From assembly GCA_017623215.1 (NCBI GenBank), contig JAGAPO010000070.1, positions 1-61,976 of the forward strand: DNA of 61,976 nt, given 5' to 3'. Positions within the stretch are counted from its first letter, which is position 1. Every line of letters starts with the position of its first letter. The DNA is from Lachnospiraceae bacterium. GTDB taxonomy: Bacteria; Bacillota; Clostridia; Lachnospirales; Lachnospiraceae. The position numbers and the translations under genes are program-made. Shown here piece after piece: positions 51,726 through 60,268 of the stretch. The notes under the pieces were generated by a model, which was not told the origin of the DNA, did not search any database, and worked only from the letters and a program-made list of their open reading frames with translations.

Positions 51726-52798
51726 TCCTGCCCGTTCTCTGCGGCGGCTTTAAGATACGCCTCGACTCCGTCACAGATTCCTTTCACTATTTTATTCTGA
51801 TATTCCTCAGTCTGCATCTTTTTATCTTCCTCCGGATTGGTCATAAAGCCCATCTCAACGATGGTTACCGGCACCTCGCACCAGTTGATTCCGCTCATGT
51901 CATCTCTTGCAATCGCACCGCGGTTCCTTGCCCCGGTCTCCTCACACAGATGATTCACCACTTCCTGGGACAGCAGCTTACTTGCACTGCTTAAGTATGA
52001 TACATACGGATTCTTTTCTGACGGGTACAGGGTGCTTGCCCCGCTCGCCGAACTGTTCTCCGATCCATCCGCGTGAATTCGCAGAAATACGTCCGCTCCG
52101 GCTTCGTTGGCAATCTCGGCGCGTTCCTTGTTGCTGAGATTCACATCATGCGTCTCACGGATCATAACAACCTCATAGCCCCTTGCAAGAAATTCTTCCT
52201 TCAGCTTTAATGAGACCGCAAGCGTCAGCTCATATTCCGCGACCTTTGTCGCAGCTCCCTGCGTTCCGGACGATACCTTTGCCTTCGTCTCGGACGCTCC
52301 CGGTCCGATCGGCTCCTTCTCATAATTTCCTTTGCCCTGGTGCCCCGCGTCGATTGCAATTATTGCGGATGCTTCCTGCCCGGACGTCGCCTCGTTCTCA
52401 GAAACTGTCTCACTCTCAGGTTCCGTGGTCTCCGAAACCGTTGTCTGCTGCGTCTCGCGCTCTGACTCCTGCTCTGTGTCCGGCTCCGTCGTCATTCCGC
52501 TTTCTGACTCCGTTGTCATCTCTCCTTTCGACTCCGTCGTCATCCCGCTTTCTGACTCGGTTGTCATCTCACCCTTCCCCTCCGTTTCCCTTTCCGAGGT
52601 GTCGGGCACTTCGGGCGCTTCGGTTCCTTCCTTATTCTCAGAGCCGGCCGAAGCTGTCTCCGTCCCGTTCTCCGCTTCCGTCACCAAAACCGCTTTCCCC
52701 TCTTTGCTCTCTCTCATATAGGAGACTGCCGTCAGTAGTCCTGCCGCAACCGTCAGCACGATTAGCACTCCCAGTATAATTGTTCTGATATCCTTCAA
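51722..52798 (-). CDS. N-acetylmuramoyl-L-alanine amidase (Amidase_3) with repeat linker
   Basis: A membrane-anchored amidase of about 358 residues: an N-terminal helix (about 6-27), a Glu/Thr/Ser-rich linker containing repeated GEMTTESESGMTTES units, and an Amidase_3 domain with zinc ligands in IAIDAGHQG, a Glu in the ELTLAVSLKLKEE helix and RIHADGSEN, and the catalytic Glu in TIVEMGFMTNPEED. It cleaves the MurNAc-L-Ala bond in peptidoglycan. AGGAGG directly abuts the ATG at 52804, so the TTG at 52798 (6-nt spacer) is the likelier start. Confidence 0.88.
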   Translation of the reverse strand: MKDIRTIILGVLIVLTVAAGLLTAVSYMRESKEGKAVLVTEAENGTETASAGSENKEGTEAPEVPDTSERETEGKGEMTTESESGMTTESKGEMTTESESGMTTEPDTEQESERETQQTTVSETTEPESETVSENEATSGQEASAIIAIDAGHQGKGNYEKEPIGPGASETKAKVSSGTQGAATKVAEYELTLAVSLKLKEEFLARGYEVVMIRETHDVNLSNKERAEIANEAGADVFLRIHADGSENSSASGASTLYPSEKNPYVSYLSSASKLLSQEVVNHLCEETGARNRGAIARDDMSGINWCEVPVTIVEMGFMTNPEEDKKMQTEEYQNKIVKGICDGVEAYLKAAAENGQE

Positions 52799-52901
52799 CG
52801 TCATCCTCCTATCCGGATTCTACGGCCTGCTCTCAGAAGGCCGACTCTGCTTTGCACACCTTCGTCTCTCCGTCTCATATAACCGCACGATCCCTGATAC
52901 C

Positions 52902-52930
52902 ATTATAGAAAAAATTCTTCAGAAAGGCAA
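52902..52930 (-). promoter_or_regulatory. Promoter of the amidase/truA unit
   Basis: Minus-strand TTGCCT, a 17-nt spacer and TATAAT, about 100 nt upstream of the amidase start. Confidence 0.7.
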
Positions 52931-53001
52931 GGTATTTCTCGCAGAATTACATTGATCGCGCCGAAAGGAAAACTCTCCGCCTCCCATCTTCAAACCGGCT
53001 A

Positions 53002-53030
53002 TTGACAAATTCCCCGAAATTGTATATGAT
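53002..53030 (+). promoter_or_regulatory. thiT promoter
   Basis: TTGACA, a 17-nt spacer and TATGAT, about 50 nt upstream of the TPP riboswitch. Confidence 0.85.
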
Positions 53031-53079
53031 AACAGATGAAATCGGCCCGGCTACCATTAACCGCGCTGATTCCAATTAC

Positions 53080-53169
53080 ATACCCGCTGGGGGAGCCACG
53101 GCTGAGAGGTGCGCCAAGCTGCACCGACCCTTATTACTTGATCCGGTTAATGCCGGCGTAAGGAAGCAT
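53080..53169 (+). promoter_or_regulatory. TPP riboswitch (THI element)
   Basis: Conserved THI-box parts are present: GGGGGAGCC, GGCTGAGAGG, the variable stem, GACCCTT, then ACTTGATCCGG, TTAATGCCGGCGTA and AGGAAGC. Thiamine pyrophosphate binding would turn off the downstream thiT. The element ends about 100 nt before the start codon. Confidence 0.96.
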
Positions 53170-53238
53170 TCGACATTCCAACTGTAAAACTGCAGGCGGC
53201 AACTGACAGGAACACGGCACGCGAATGTCAACCAGGCC

Positions 53239-53266
53239 CCTCCTAACTTACAAAGGAGGTTTTTTT
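53239..53266 (+). promoter_or_regulatory. Expression-platform hairpin over the thiT SD
   Basis: CCTCCT (53239-53244) pairs with AGGAGG (53254-53259), followed by seven T and then the ATG at 53267. The same short hairpin could act as terminator and as Shine-Dalgarno mask, the output device of the TPP riboswitch. Confidence 0.7.
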
Positions 53267-53956
53267 ATGTTCTTAAGTATCTTTGCAAATCAGGTAGATG
53301 ACGGTTACGGAACCCTGATCTACTCCCTCACTCCGGCAGGCTATCTTGCCCTTGTTGCCATTATGATTGTCCTGCTGCTTCTTGCCGCGTTCATCAGCGG
53401 TGAAAAGGCCGGCAAAAAGAGCCCCTTCAACACAAAACAGCTGGTATTTGCGGCTCTGGCAATTGCGCTTGCCATGGTTACGAGCTTCTTAAAGCTGTTC
53501 GAAATGCCAATGGGCGGCTCTGTTACCCTGTTCAGTATGCTGTTCATTACCCTGATCGGATACTGGTACGGTCCTAAGATCGGAATCGTAACCTCAATTG
53601 CCTATGGATTCCTGCAGCTGATTGTAGACCCTTATATTCTAAGCATTCCTCAGATGCTTGTTGATTATATTTTTGCCTTTGGCGCCCTTGGCTTGTCCGG
53701 CTTCTTCTCTCATTCCAAGAACGGCCTGCTCAAAGGATATGTCGCAGGTGTACTTGGCCGCTTTGTATTCGCAGTCCTTTCCGGCGTCATCTTCTTCGCA
53801 TCCTATGCAGAGGGATCCGGAATGAGCCCGCTCGTCTATTCCGTTGCCTACAACGGAAGCTATCTTGCCGCGGAGGCAGCGCTTACCATCGTGCTGATGC
53901 TCCTTCCTCCCGTAAAAAATGCAATTAATCAGGTTAAAAAGCTGGCGTTAAGCTGA
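53267..53956 (+). CDS. thiT: Thiamine transporter S-component (ECF family)
   Basis: A 229-residue membrane protein with about six helices after a short N-terminal segment. Typical ThiT traits are the alanine-rich QLVFAALAIALAMVTSF helix, GYWYGPKIGIVTSIAYGFLQLI and the aromatic-rich substrate region. It is the thiamine-binding S-component that docks to the shared ECF module, which is not in this window. The TPP riboswitch upstream supports thiamine as substrate. The first 14 codons of the longer frame precede the AGGAGG and are excluded. Confidence 0.93.
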   Translation: MFLSIFANQVDDGYGTLIYSLTPAGYLALVAIMIVLLLLAAFISGEKAGKKSPFNTKQLVFAALAIALAMVTSFLKLFEMPMGGSVTLFSMLFITLIGYWYGPKIGIVTSIAYGFLQLIVDPYILSIPQMLVDYIFAFGALGLSGFFSHSKNGLLKGYVAGVLGRFVFAVLSGVIFFASYAEGSGMSPLVYSVAYNGSYLAAEAALTIVLMLLPPVKNAINQVKKLALS

Positions 53957-54016
53957 TTTCTTACATTGATTCGGAATTCACTGTCAATATTCTTTCAAAA
54001 TTCAAAACGCTTAAGA

Positions 54017-54047
54017 GCTGTCCGCATATTATGCGGGCGGCTTTTTT
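54017..54047 (+). terminator. thiT terminator
   Basis: Stem GCTGTCCGCAT/ATGCGGGCGGC with G-T pairs, followed by six T, 60 nt after the stop codon. Confidence 0.92.
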
Positions 54048-54125
54048 ATTTTCGTAACACCTTCCATCTGTACACTTGTCCCCCAGAGCCTCTTTTCCTC
54101 CTGCATTCTCAGTTTCTCTTTTAGT

Positions 54126-54160
54126 AACAAATTATTGTCTTGTATTGGTGATAATTTGTT
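54126..54160. promoter_or_regulatory. Inverted repeat upstream of XRE paralog 3
   Basis: A perfect 10-bp inverted repeat AACAAATTAT-15-ATAATTTGTT, ending 31 bp before the -10 TATAAT (54192-54197), which lacks a good -35. The position suits a self-acting activator or repressor. The following 180-nt leader is otherwise unremarkable. Confidence 0.6.
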
Positions 54161-54377
54161 GTCGTTTTCCAATTTCACACTATTCATCCGCTATAATAAA
54201 AAATCAGGAAACCATTCAAACTAACCAATATTCCGCATCACGCACATTTGTGCCGGAGTACAAATCTGTGTGTAAGAAATTGTACATCGGTGCAAATCCT
54301 TGCGCTGATGCTATCAAGCATGATAAAGCAAATGAAACACATAGATTCACCTATTCGGAAAGGAGGCACGGATACGA

Positions 54378-54893
54378 ATGTCAGAAAAAGCAGATTACGG
54401 ATCCAAATCATCCAGGGAGTTCCCTTCTAAAGCAATCGAATCACCGAGCTCTCATCGCACTATTTCTGACCTGCAGAACGAGCCTCAAAGCTATGGTCCG
54501 TTTGCCGATTTCATCCGTGAGCTTCGGGAAGAACGAGGATATTCTCAAAAGCAGGTTGCCCAATCTCTTGATCTCTCTCCCGCCGCCTATGGATATTACG
54601 AACGAGGCGAGCGCAATCCTTCACCGGCTATGCTTGCTTCGCTTTCGCTTCTGTATAATGTTAATGTGCTGACACTCATGAAATATGCCGTCGAAGCGGA
54701 AAAGCCCTGTATTGCGGAACAATTCGTACGTGATATAGAGGAATATACCTCCGGTATTTCTGCTCCTCTTTCCACGGGATCTGATTCTACCCGAATATTG
54801 GTATCCCCTGATGAGCATAAACTTTTGGAACACTATCGGGTGCAGCCTCCTGCGGTAAAGCAATACATTAATAAAATAGTCAAAAACGTGTAA
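54378..54893 (+). CDS. XRE-family regulator, paralog 3
   Basis: A 171-residue protein with a variable N-terminus, a helix-turn-helix (FIRELREERGYSQKQVAQSLDLSPAAYGYYERGERNPSPAMLASLSLLYNVN, about 45-95) and a C-terminal module, VSPDEHKLLEHYRVQPPAVKQYINKIVKN. It is closely related to the next gene; even the promoter and the MSEKADYG start are shared, so the transcription unit was duplicated in tandem. Start 54378 follows GGAGG. Confidence 0.87.
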   Translation: MSEKADYGSKSSREFPSKAIESPSSHRTISDLQNEPQSYGPFADFIRELREERGYSQKQVAQSLDLSPAAYGYYERGERNPSPAMLASLSLLYNVNVLTLMKYAVEAEKPCIAEQFVRDIEEYTSGISAPLSTGSDSTRILVSPDEHKLLEHYRVQPPAVKQYINKIVKNV

Positions 54894-54987
54894 TCGGAAT
54901 TGTCTGCTTGTGTCAATGTGCAGTTCCGATTGCACGCTACCTTTTCGTATATGTAAATTATATTTTCATATATTTTTCGCCTCATCT

Positions 54988-55026
54988 GCAACAGATTGTT
55001 GTTTTTGGAAAGTAATATTTTGTTGC
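54988..55026. promoter_or_regulatory. Inverted repeat upstream of XRE paralog 4
   Basis: GCAACA (54988-54993) and TGTTGC (55021-55026), with a nested CAACAGATTGTTG palindrome. The right half-site lies 28 bp before the -10 TATAAT (55055-55060), nearly the same spacing as for paralog 3. Confidence 0.55.
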
Positions 55027-55149
55027 TTTTTCTGATTCTCTTCTCCTTATACGCTATAATAAAAAGTCAGGAAGTCGCTCCGACTATCTCAATCGTATAT
55101 GAATTATGCATATACCCTCAACTTTTTATGGAAAGGAACGAGACGCAAG

Positions 55150-55647
55150 ATGTCAGAAAAAGCGGATTACGGAAATCACTCACATCTTAAAGAGCAGCCA
55201 GGCCCGGAAAGTTCTGTCCCCGAGACCGCCGAACTCAAAAACTATGGCCCGTTTGCCGAATATATCCGCGAATTGCGCGACAGTCATGGTTACTCTCAAA
55301 AACAGGTTGCTGATTATCTCGATCTGACTCCTGCAGCCTATGGCTACTATGAGCGAGGCGACCGCAATCCAACTCCTGCCATGATCGCCGCTCTCTCGAT
55401 GTTATATAATGTAAATGCGTTAACCCTTCTGATATATGCTGTCAATGCGGAAAAACCCAGTATTTTGCAGGACTTTGTGCAGGATGTGGAAGAATATGCT
55501 CCCGGCTGTTCCTCCTTGCCTCCGGCAGCTCCTGGCGCTGCATCGCGGGTGACCGTCTCTGCAGCAGAGCGCAAGCTTCTAAAGCATTATCGCGCGCAGT
55601 CTCCGCCGGTGAAGAAATATATTGATAAGCTGGTAAAAAACCCGTAA
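55150..55647 (+). CDS. XRE-family regulator, paralog 4
   Basis: A 165-residue regulator very similar to the one at 54378: helix-turn-helix in YIRELRDSHGYSQKQVADYLDLTPAAYGYYERGDRNPTPAMIAALSMLYN (about 38-88) and a C-terminal module, VSAAERKLLKHYRAQSPPVKKYIDKLVKNP. The middle is variable, Pro/Ala-rich. Start 55150 is supported by alignment with paralog 3 (MSEKADYG); its AAGGA is rather distant (about 14 nt). It is followed 30 nt later by the left end of the IS remnant, whose hairpin acts as terminator. Confidence 0.87.
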   Translation: MSEKADYGNHSHLKEQPGPESSVPETAELKNYGPFAEYIRELRDSHGYSQKQVADYLDLTPAAYGYYERGDRNPTPAMIAALSMLYNVNALTLLIYAVNAEKPSILQDFVQDVEEYAPGCSSLPPAAPGAASRVTVSAAERKLLKHYRAQSPPVKKYIDKLVKNP

Positions 55648-55677
55648 AACAGACGCAAACCTGAATTTTCATTTCAC

Positions 55678-56459
55678 AGAAAAGGGAGTGTTGCACAATG
55701 ATCTGAAATCATTCTGATTTCAGGTCAGAAGCAATGCTCCTTCTTTTTTCTTCAAAAAAACCGGTGCTGATATCATGTACGGATATCTCGACTGATTTTT
55801 GGCGTACTTTAATAAACGTTTCCATTTGGCGTTGTTTTCTTATGCTGTTTTTACTTCATGGAGATGACTTCACAGCCTATCCCCTTGAATTTTTGCGTGC
55901 AGCTTATTAAACATCCTGATGGGATTCATACCCGGTCACGCTCGTCTTTTTCTTTCTTCCTGCATTCCATAGAATACGCCCATGACCACAGACAGATTGT
56001 TTCCGCTGGCTTCTCCGGATTCCAGAAGAATGCGTGCCAATTGTCCAACCAGATCTTCACAGACTTCTTTCAGAAATTGGGTACGGAACCGGGCTATCGT
56101 ACAGTGATCGGGCACTTTGTTTCCGGTCAGCAGCCACATGACGTTAATATCGCGGCGGCAGGATTTCTCCCTTCGTGGGAGTACGCCTGATAAAGACTGT
56201 GATAGTCTAATTCCTCCAATATGTGGCTTAGCAGACGAACCGATTCATCGGTGGGAATCAATCCTTCCAAATTTAATGGAAGAACCAGTTAATATGCGCC
56301 CCGAAATGCGGTATAATCTCTATGGTATTTTGAAGTACTTGTCATACTTAATTATACCACAGAGAGCGGGGTCTTCGGAACCCGTTTTTCTGATTTTGGG
56401 GCAGAAAAACGGAGCTGCGCACAATTAAGTTACTTTAATTGTGCAACAGCCCCTTTTCT
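55678..56459 (-). mobile_element. Decayed IS1182-type element with intact terminal repeats
   Basis: Terminal inverted repeats of 22 bp with two mismatches flank the region: AGAAAAGGGAGTGTTGCACAAT (55678-55699; two blocks AGAAAAGGG and TGTTGCACAAT) and its counterpart at 56438-56459. Inside is a minus-strand transposase with large deletions. Length is about 0.78 kb, around half of a normal IS1182-family copy. The left end folds into a terminator-like stem (about 55684-55745) followed by T-rich DNA. No target duplication is obvious. The 55648-56484 gap holds nothing else. Confidence 0.8.
55936..56345 (-). pseudogene. IS1182-family transposase fragment
   Basis: From ATG at 56345 the frame gives a short N-terminus, a stop, then LVLPLNLEGLIPTDESVRLLSHILEELDYHSLYQAYSHEGRNPAA, the family N-terminus. 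An internal deletion of tens of residues and a frame change lead into CRRDINVMWLLTGNKVPDHCTIARFRTQF, the conserved region before the DDE domain, ending after GEASGNNLS. The catalytic DDE part is absent. Not functional. Confidence 0.85.
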
Positions 56460-56484
56460 TATAGAACCAATCTCTTTTTAAGTC

Positions 56485-57771
56485 TTAGTTCTTCTTCTCA
56501 ATCTTAGTCATACCGCCCATATAAGGCTGCAGAGCCGCCGGAATCGTAACCGAGCCGTCCGCGTTCAGATTATTCTCAAGGAACGCGATCAGCATTCTCG
56601 GCGGAGCAACTACCGTGTTATTCAGGGTATGAGCAAAATACTTTCCGTTCTCGCCCGTAACACGAATCTTTAAGCGGCGTGCCTGCGCATCGCCGAGATT
56701 CGAGCAGCTTCCGACCTCAAAATACTTTTTCTGTCTGGGCGACCATGCTTCAACGTCAACCGACTTCACCTTCAGGTCAGCCAGGTCACCGGAACAGCAC
56801 TCTAAGGTTCGTACCGGGATATCCAGCGAACGGAACAAATCAACGGTATTCTTCCAGAGCTTATCATACCACTCCATGCTGTCCTCCGGCTTACATACCA
56901 CGATCATCTCCTGCTTCTCGAACTGATGGATACGGTATACGCCTCTCTCCTCCAGTCCATGCGCGCCCTTCTCCTTACGGAAGCACGGTGAATAGCTGGT
57001 CAGCGTGTAAGGAAGCTTCTCCTCCGGAATAATCGTGTCGATGAACTTACCGATCATGGAATGCTCACTGGTACCGATCAGATACAGATCCTCGCCCTCG
57101 ATCTTATACATCATCGCATCCATCTCCGCGAAGCTCATAACACCGGTTACTACCTCGCTGCGAATCATGAAGGGCGGTACACAATAGGTAAATCCGCGGT
57201 TAATCATGAAATCTCTCGCATACGAAATCACAGCCGAATGCAGTCTTGCAATATCGCCCATCAGGTAGTAGAAGCCATTCCCGGCAACCTTTCTTGCGCT
57301 GTCAAGGTCAATTCCGTTAAAGCTCTCCATAATCTCAGTGTGATACGGAATCTCAAAATCCGGAACCACCGGTTCACCGAAGCGCTCTACTTCTACGTTC
57401 TCGCTGTCATCCTTACCAATCGGAACGCTCGGATCGATGATATTCGGAATGGTCATCATAATCTTCTTAATCTTCTCCTGAAGCTCCGTCTCCTTCTCCT
57501 CAAGCTCCGCTAAACGCTCGGACTCCGCCGTTACCTTCTTCTTCATCTCCTCGGCCTCAGCCTTCATACCCTTTGCCATCAGGCCGCCGATCTGCTTGGA
57601 GATCTTATTTCTGTCCGCACGGAGCGCATCCGCTTCCTGCTTTGCGTTGCGGCTCTCCAGATCCAGCGCGATAACCTCATCTACTAACGCAAGCTTTCCC
57701 TCCTGGAACTTATTTCTGATGTTCTGCTTTACAATCTCCGGGTTCTCTCTGACAAATTTAATGTCTAACAT
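56485..57771 (-). CDS. serS: Seryl-tRNA synthetase
   Basis: A 428-residue class II synthetase that charges tRNA-Ser. The N-terminal 110 residues form the long antiparallel coiled-coil arm that grips the tRNA extra arm. The core holds FRKEKGAHGLEERGVYRIHQFEKQE (motif 2) and NGKYFAHTLNNTVVAPPRMLIAFLENN (motif 3). Start 57771 follows GAGGA at 6 nt. Transcription is controlled by the T-box leader upstream; the 3' end abuts the IS remnant. Confidence 0.96.
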   Translation of the reverse strand: MLDIKFVRENPEIVKQNIRNKFQEGKLALVDEVIALDLESRNAKQEADALRADRNKISKQIGGLMAKGMKAEAEEMKKKVTAESERLAELEEKETELQEKIKKIMMTIPNIIDPSVPIGKDDSENVEVERFGEPVVPDFEIPYHTEIMESFNGIDLDSARKVAGNGFYYLMGDIARLHSAVISYARDFMINRGFTYCVPPFMIRSEVVTGVMSFAEMDAMMYKIEGEDLYLIGTSEHSMIGKFIDTIIPEEKLPYTLTSYSPCFRKEKGAHGLEERGVYRIHQFEKQEMIVVCKPEDSMEWYDKLWKNTVDLFRSLDIPVRTLECCSGDLADLKVKSVDVEAWSPRQKKYFEVGSCSNLGDAQARRLKIRVTGENGKYFAHTLNNTVVAPPRMLIAFLENNLNADGSVTIPAALQPYMGGMTKIEKKN

Positions 57772-57863
57772 GTTGGTTCCTCACTTTCTTTTTCAATCCA
57801 TACTTTCGCTCCTGCCAAAAGAGCATATGCATCACAGGGAGTCCAGAGGAATTCCCCGTGAAC

Positions 57864-58115
57864 AAAAAAAATCCCTCTGCCCCACACAAACTCTATGGGA
57901 CGGAAGGAATCCGCGGTACCACCCAAATTACCGGACGAATATCCGGTCACTCGAAATGCAGCGATAAAGGCCTGCCGACCTCCTGCTCCTCGCAGACAGC
58001 TCGAAAAGTGGAAAGATCCCGTCCCTCACCGGTTCGCACCAGCCACCGGCTCTCTGAAGAGATTCGTGTGATCGAAGCTTTTCTCAAACGCCAAAACACT
58101 TATAACTCAAGCTTT
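57864..58115 (-). promoter_or_regulatory. T-box riboswitch of serS (Ser)
   Basis: Minus-strand leader with the T-box GGGTGGTACCGCGG (57911-57924), a terminator stem ending in eight T (57864-57871) and a Stem I whose specifier reads TCC (58010-58012), followed by ACTTTTCGAGC. This matches serine. It controls transcription of serS by tRNA-Ser charging. Confidence 0.93.
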
Positions 58116-58121
58116 TTTCCC

Positions 58122-58150
58122 ATTATAAACGCACTTTACGCAAAAATCAA
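58122..58150 (-). promoter_or_regulatory. serS promoter
   Basis: Minus-strand TTGATT, a 17-nt spacer and TATAAT immediately before the T-box leader. Nothing else is seen between here and the acetyltransferase at 58230. Confidence 0.82.
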
Positions 58151-58229
58151 GCCCCAAAAAGCAAAAATATAACAACCTGCCCCATCTCCGGCGAAATCAT
58201 CCGTTGGCATCAATTCTCCTGCTGAACTC

Positions 58230-58670
58230 TTATGTATCAATTCTTATCATCTCAGTCATGGCTTTGTTCCGATACACTAAATCCTCGCGAACAGTAAACC
58301 CCATCTTCTCCCAAAAGGCATTTCCTTCTTTGTTCTTTTCAAATACAACCAACGCCGTTTTCTTGATTCCACACGCTTCTAACGCCTGCATTGCTGCATC
58401 GACCAACTTTGCTGCTATTCCCTGCTTTCTGTATTTGGGACTGACTGCCGTATGATAAATATAGCCCCGCCGCCCGTCGTTCCCAGCCATGATCACCCCG
58501 ATAACCTTCTCATCCTCCTCGGCAATAAAGCAGGTATCCGGATTTCTTTTTAAAAATTGCTCAATCCCCTCCCTGGAGTCATCCAAATTGTTCAATCCCA
58601 TGCCTGCGCACGACAGCCACAATGCATAGACGGCTTCATAGTCATTGATATTCATTTTTCTGATTCGCAT
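58230..58670 (-). CDS. GNAT-family N-acetyltransferase
   Basis: A 146-residue acetyltransferase with the core YHTAVSPKYRKQGIAAKLVDAAMQAL (acetyl-CoA pyrophosphate loop) and EGNAFWEKMGFTVREDLVYRNK at the end. It resembles YpeA/RimI-like enzymes, but the substrate is unknown. Start 58670 has GGAGG 5 nt upstream, better than the Met at 58691. It lies 36 nt downstream of another acetyltransferase, likely in one operon. Confidence 0.88.
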   Translation of the reverse strand: MRIRKMNINDYEAVYALWLSCAGMGLNNLDDSREGIEQFLKRNPDTCFIAEEDEKVIGVIMAGNDGRRGYIYHTAVSPKYRKQGIAAKLVDAAMQALEACGIKKTALVVFEKNKEGNAFWEKMGFTVREDLVYRNKAMTEMIRIDT

Positions 58671-58705
58671 CCATACCTCCATTCCTCCCACCGTCGGTCA
58701 TATTC

Positions 58706-59140
58706 TCATAATATTTTCGTCTTTAGAACAAAATTTGAAACATTTTTATACCCGAGCTTACCGTAAAAGTGTTCATGATGCTCGTCATTCACCGCTTCCA
58801 GCTGCAGAAGCATGGCCCCCTTTTCTTTCACCCGTGCCTCCAGTTCCTTCATAAATGCGGTTCCTATTCCCTTATTTTGATACTCCGCAAATACGACGAT
58901 TTCGATTAAATCATAGGCAAAACAGTCATCATACTGCTCAAAATATCCCATTGCAAACGCAAGGATCGCTCCGGAATCCTCCAATATAAGGCAATACGAA
59001 TCCTCTCTGCTCCATACCTGATGAATGCGTTTGATTACGGTCTGCTCCGTCCATTCCCCGCCTTCTTTTTCATTATAATAGTCGATGTAAAGCGGTGTTA
59101 CCCGCGCTATGTCAGCTTCTTCCATCATCCTGTAATTCAT
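58706..59140 (-). CDS. GNAT-family N-acetyltransferase
   Basis: A 144-residue acetyltransferase with EIVVFAEYQNKGIGTAFMKELEARVKEKGA as the acetyl-CoA binding part and HHEHFYGKLGYKNVSNFVLKTKIL at the C-terminus, typical of GNAT enzymes acting on small amines. Start 59140 follows GGGGAATCAGG. It differs clearly from its neighbour at 58230, so the two are not recent duplicates. Substrate unknown. Confidence 0.87.
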   Translation of the reverse strand: MNYRMMEEADIARVTPLYIDYYNEKEGGEWTEQTVIKRIHQVWSREDSYCLILEDSGAILAFAMGYFEQYDDCFAYDLIEIVVFAEYQNKGIGTAFMKELEARVKEKGAMLLQLEAVNDEHHEHFYGKLGYKNVSNFVLKTKIL

Positions 59141-59240
59141 CCTGATTCCCCTGTCTTTCCCGTGCTGAATGCTCTTCCCAAAATAAGAACAGACTCATAC
59201 GCATTCGTCTGAAACATTATATATCATAACTCCGCCAGGC

Positions 59241-59510
59241 TCACTCACGCTTTTTAAGCAGAAAATAGTCCGTCTGGTAATTAATCTCATCTAATCCAAA
59301 CCGCTTCATATTTCTCAGCCGATTTTCAAAAAAGGGGATTGGAGCGACATAGCCATCCGTCCCTTCCCGCATCTCGCGGGTCAATGACGTCATGTTTTGC
59401 ACCTTACTGACCCCCTCCGGTATCGGTTCGTAATGATGCTTTCCCGTCCCATTCTCTACTGTAAGAACCCCGATAAAAAATCCCCTGTAAAACAGCTCAT
59501 ACTGTTCCAT
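59241..59510 (-). CDS. Small hypothetical protein
   Basis: An 89-residue soluble protein (MEQYELFYRGFFIGVLTVENGTGKHHYEP, then GYVAPIPFFENRLRNMKRFGLDEINYQTDYFLLKKRE). The aromatic-rich N-terminus and the C-terminal pattern look like a small alpha/beta fold, but I recognise no family. I chose 59510 since AAGGA is 11 nt upstream and the alternative at 59531 leaves no space for a site. Confidence 0.65.
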   Translation of the reverse strand: MEQYELFYRGFFIGVLTVENGTGKHHYEPIPEGVSKVQNMTSLTREMREGTDGYVAPIPFFENRLRNMKRFGLDEINYQTDYFLLKKRE

Positions 59511-59562
59511 TACTGCCCGATCCTTTCCCATTTCCCTTCACTTATCTTTCAGCAAGCAAACG

Positions 59563-60036
59563 TTACCAATTCAAATACTCCGCCCCCAGATATACCGCGC
59601 CATCCGCCTTCAAAATCTCCGGAAGCGCCTCCTTAAGCCCAAGCGGACAAGTCTCCGGAAGCGTCCGAACCTCATCAATCGGCACCCACTCACTTGCTTC
59701 CATCCCAAAATCCCTCTCCGAGGGCTCCTCCTGCTCCGCATCCGTCAGCTCCGCCAAAAAAATATGGAGCATCCGATGCGCATACTCGGAAAATCGAACC
59801 CGAATCTCCTCATCCGTATTAATCATCTCCACCACCGCGGCCAGCCGAAGCACCCGAACCTCATACCCGGTCTCCTCCTTCACCTCGCGAATCGGAGCAT
59901 CCTCCATTGTCTCATACTTATGCTGCCCGCCGCCCGGCAAATCAAAATACACACTGCCATCCTCACGCCTGTCACGATTAAACAACACGCAGCAATCCTT
60001 TATAATAATTGCCTTCGAAGTGCACCGAATCGACAT
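59563..60036 (-). CDS. Nudix hydrolase
   Basis: A 157-residue Nudix protein with the box GGGQHKYETMEDAPIREVKEETGYEV (about 35-60), matching Gx5Ex7REUxEExGU. It hydrolyses a nucleoside diphosphate linked to another moiety, perhaps a damaged nucleotide or ADP-sugar. Start 60036 follows AGAGG at 6 nt. Substrate unknown. Confidence 0.9.
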   Translation of the reverse strand: MSIRCTSKAIIIKDCCVLFNRDRREDGSVYFDLPGGGQHKYETMEDAPIREVKEETGYEVRVLRLAAVVEMINTDEEIRVRFSEYAHRMLHIFLAELTDAEQEEPSERDFGMEASEWVPIDEVRTLPETCPLGLKEALPEILKADGAVYLGAEYLNW

Positions 60037-60119
60037 AGCTTACCTCTCATCTCTCTTTCTTAATCCTAATCCATGAATTCATCTTCCAAAAGCGTCTGTG
60101 GGCCAGGCCCGACAAGCTG

Positions 60120-60159
60120 AACCTGGGAAAGCAGCAAGGAATTGCTGCTTTCCCAGGTT
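60120..60159. terminator. Long perfect hairpin after the dehydrogenase gene
   Basis: A perfect 17-bp repeat AACCTGGGAAAGCAGCA/TGCTGCTTTCCCAGGTT with a 6-nt loop. On the plus strand CTTTT follows; on the minus strand, where the genes run, there is no T-run. It probably ends the unit ending at 60269, but its polarity is odd. Confidence 0.6.
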
Positions 60160-60268
60160 CTTTTGGTACTTTTGCCGCACAAATATACGCTATTTTCCTG
60201 CCACAGCCACATCCCCCACCATGACGCATGCCCTGAATCGTCTTTCTTTTCTAACGTCTCAGAGTGAT

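Noticed and set aside
54126..55026. Repeats near the XRE genes as a CRISPR or attachment site
   Set aside because: Only two dissimilar inverted repeats at promoter positions; no regular direct repeats, spacers, integrase or cas genes.
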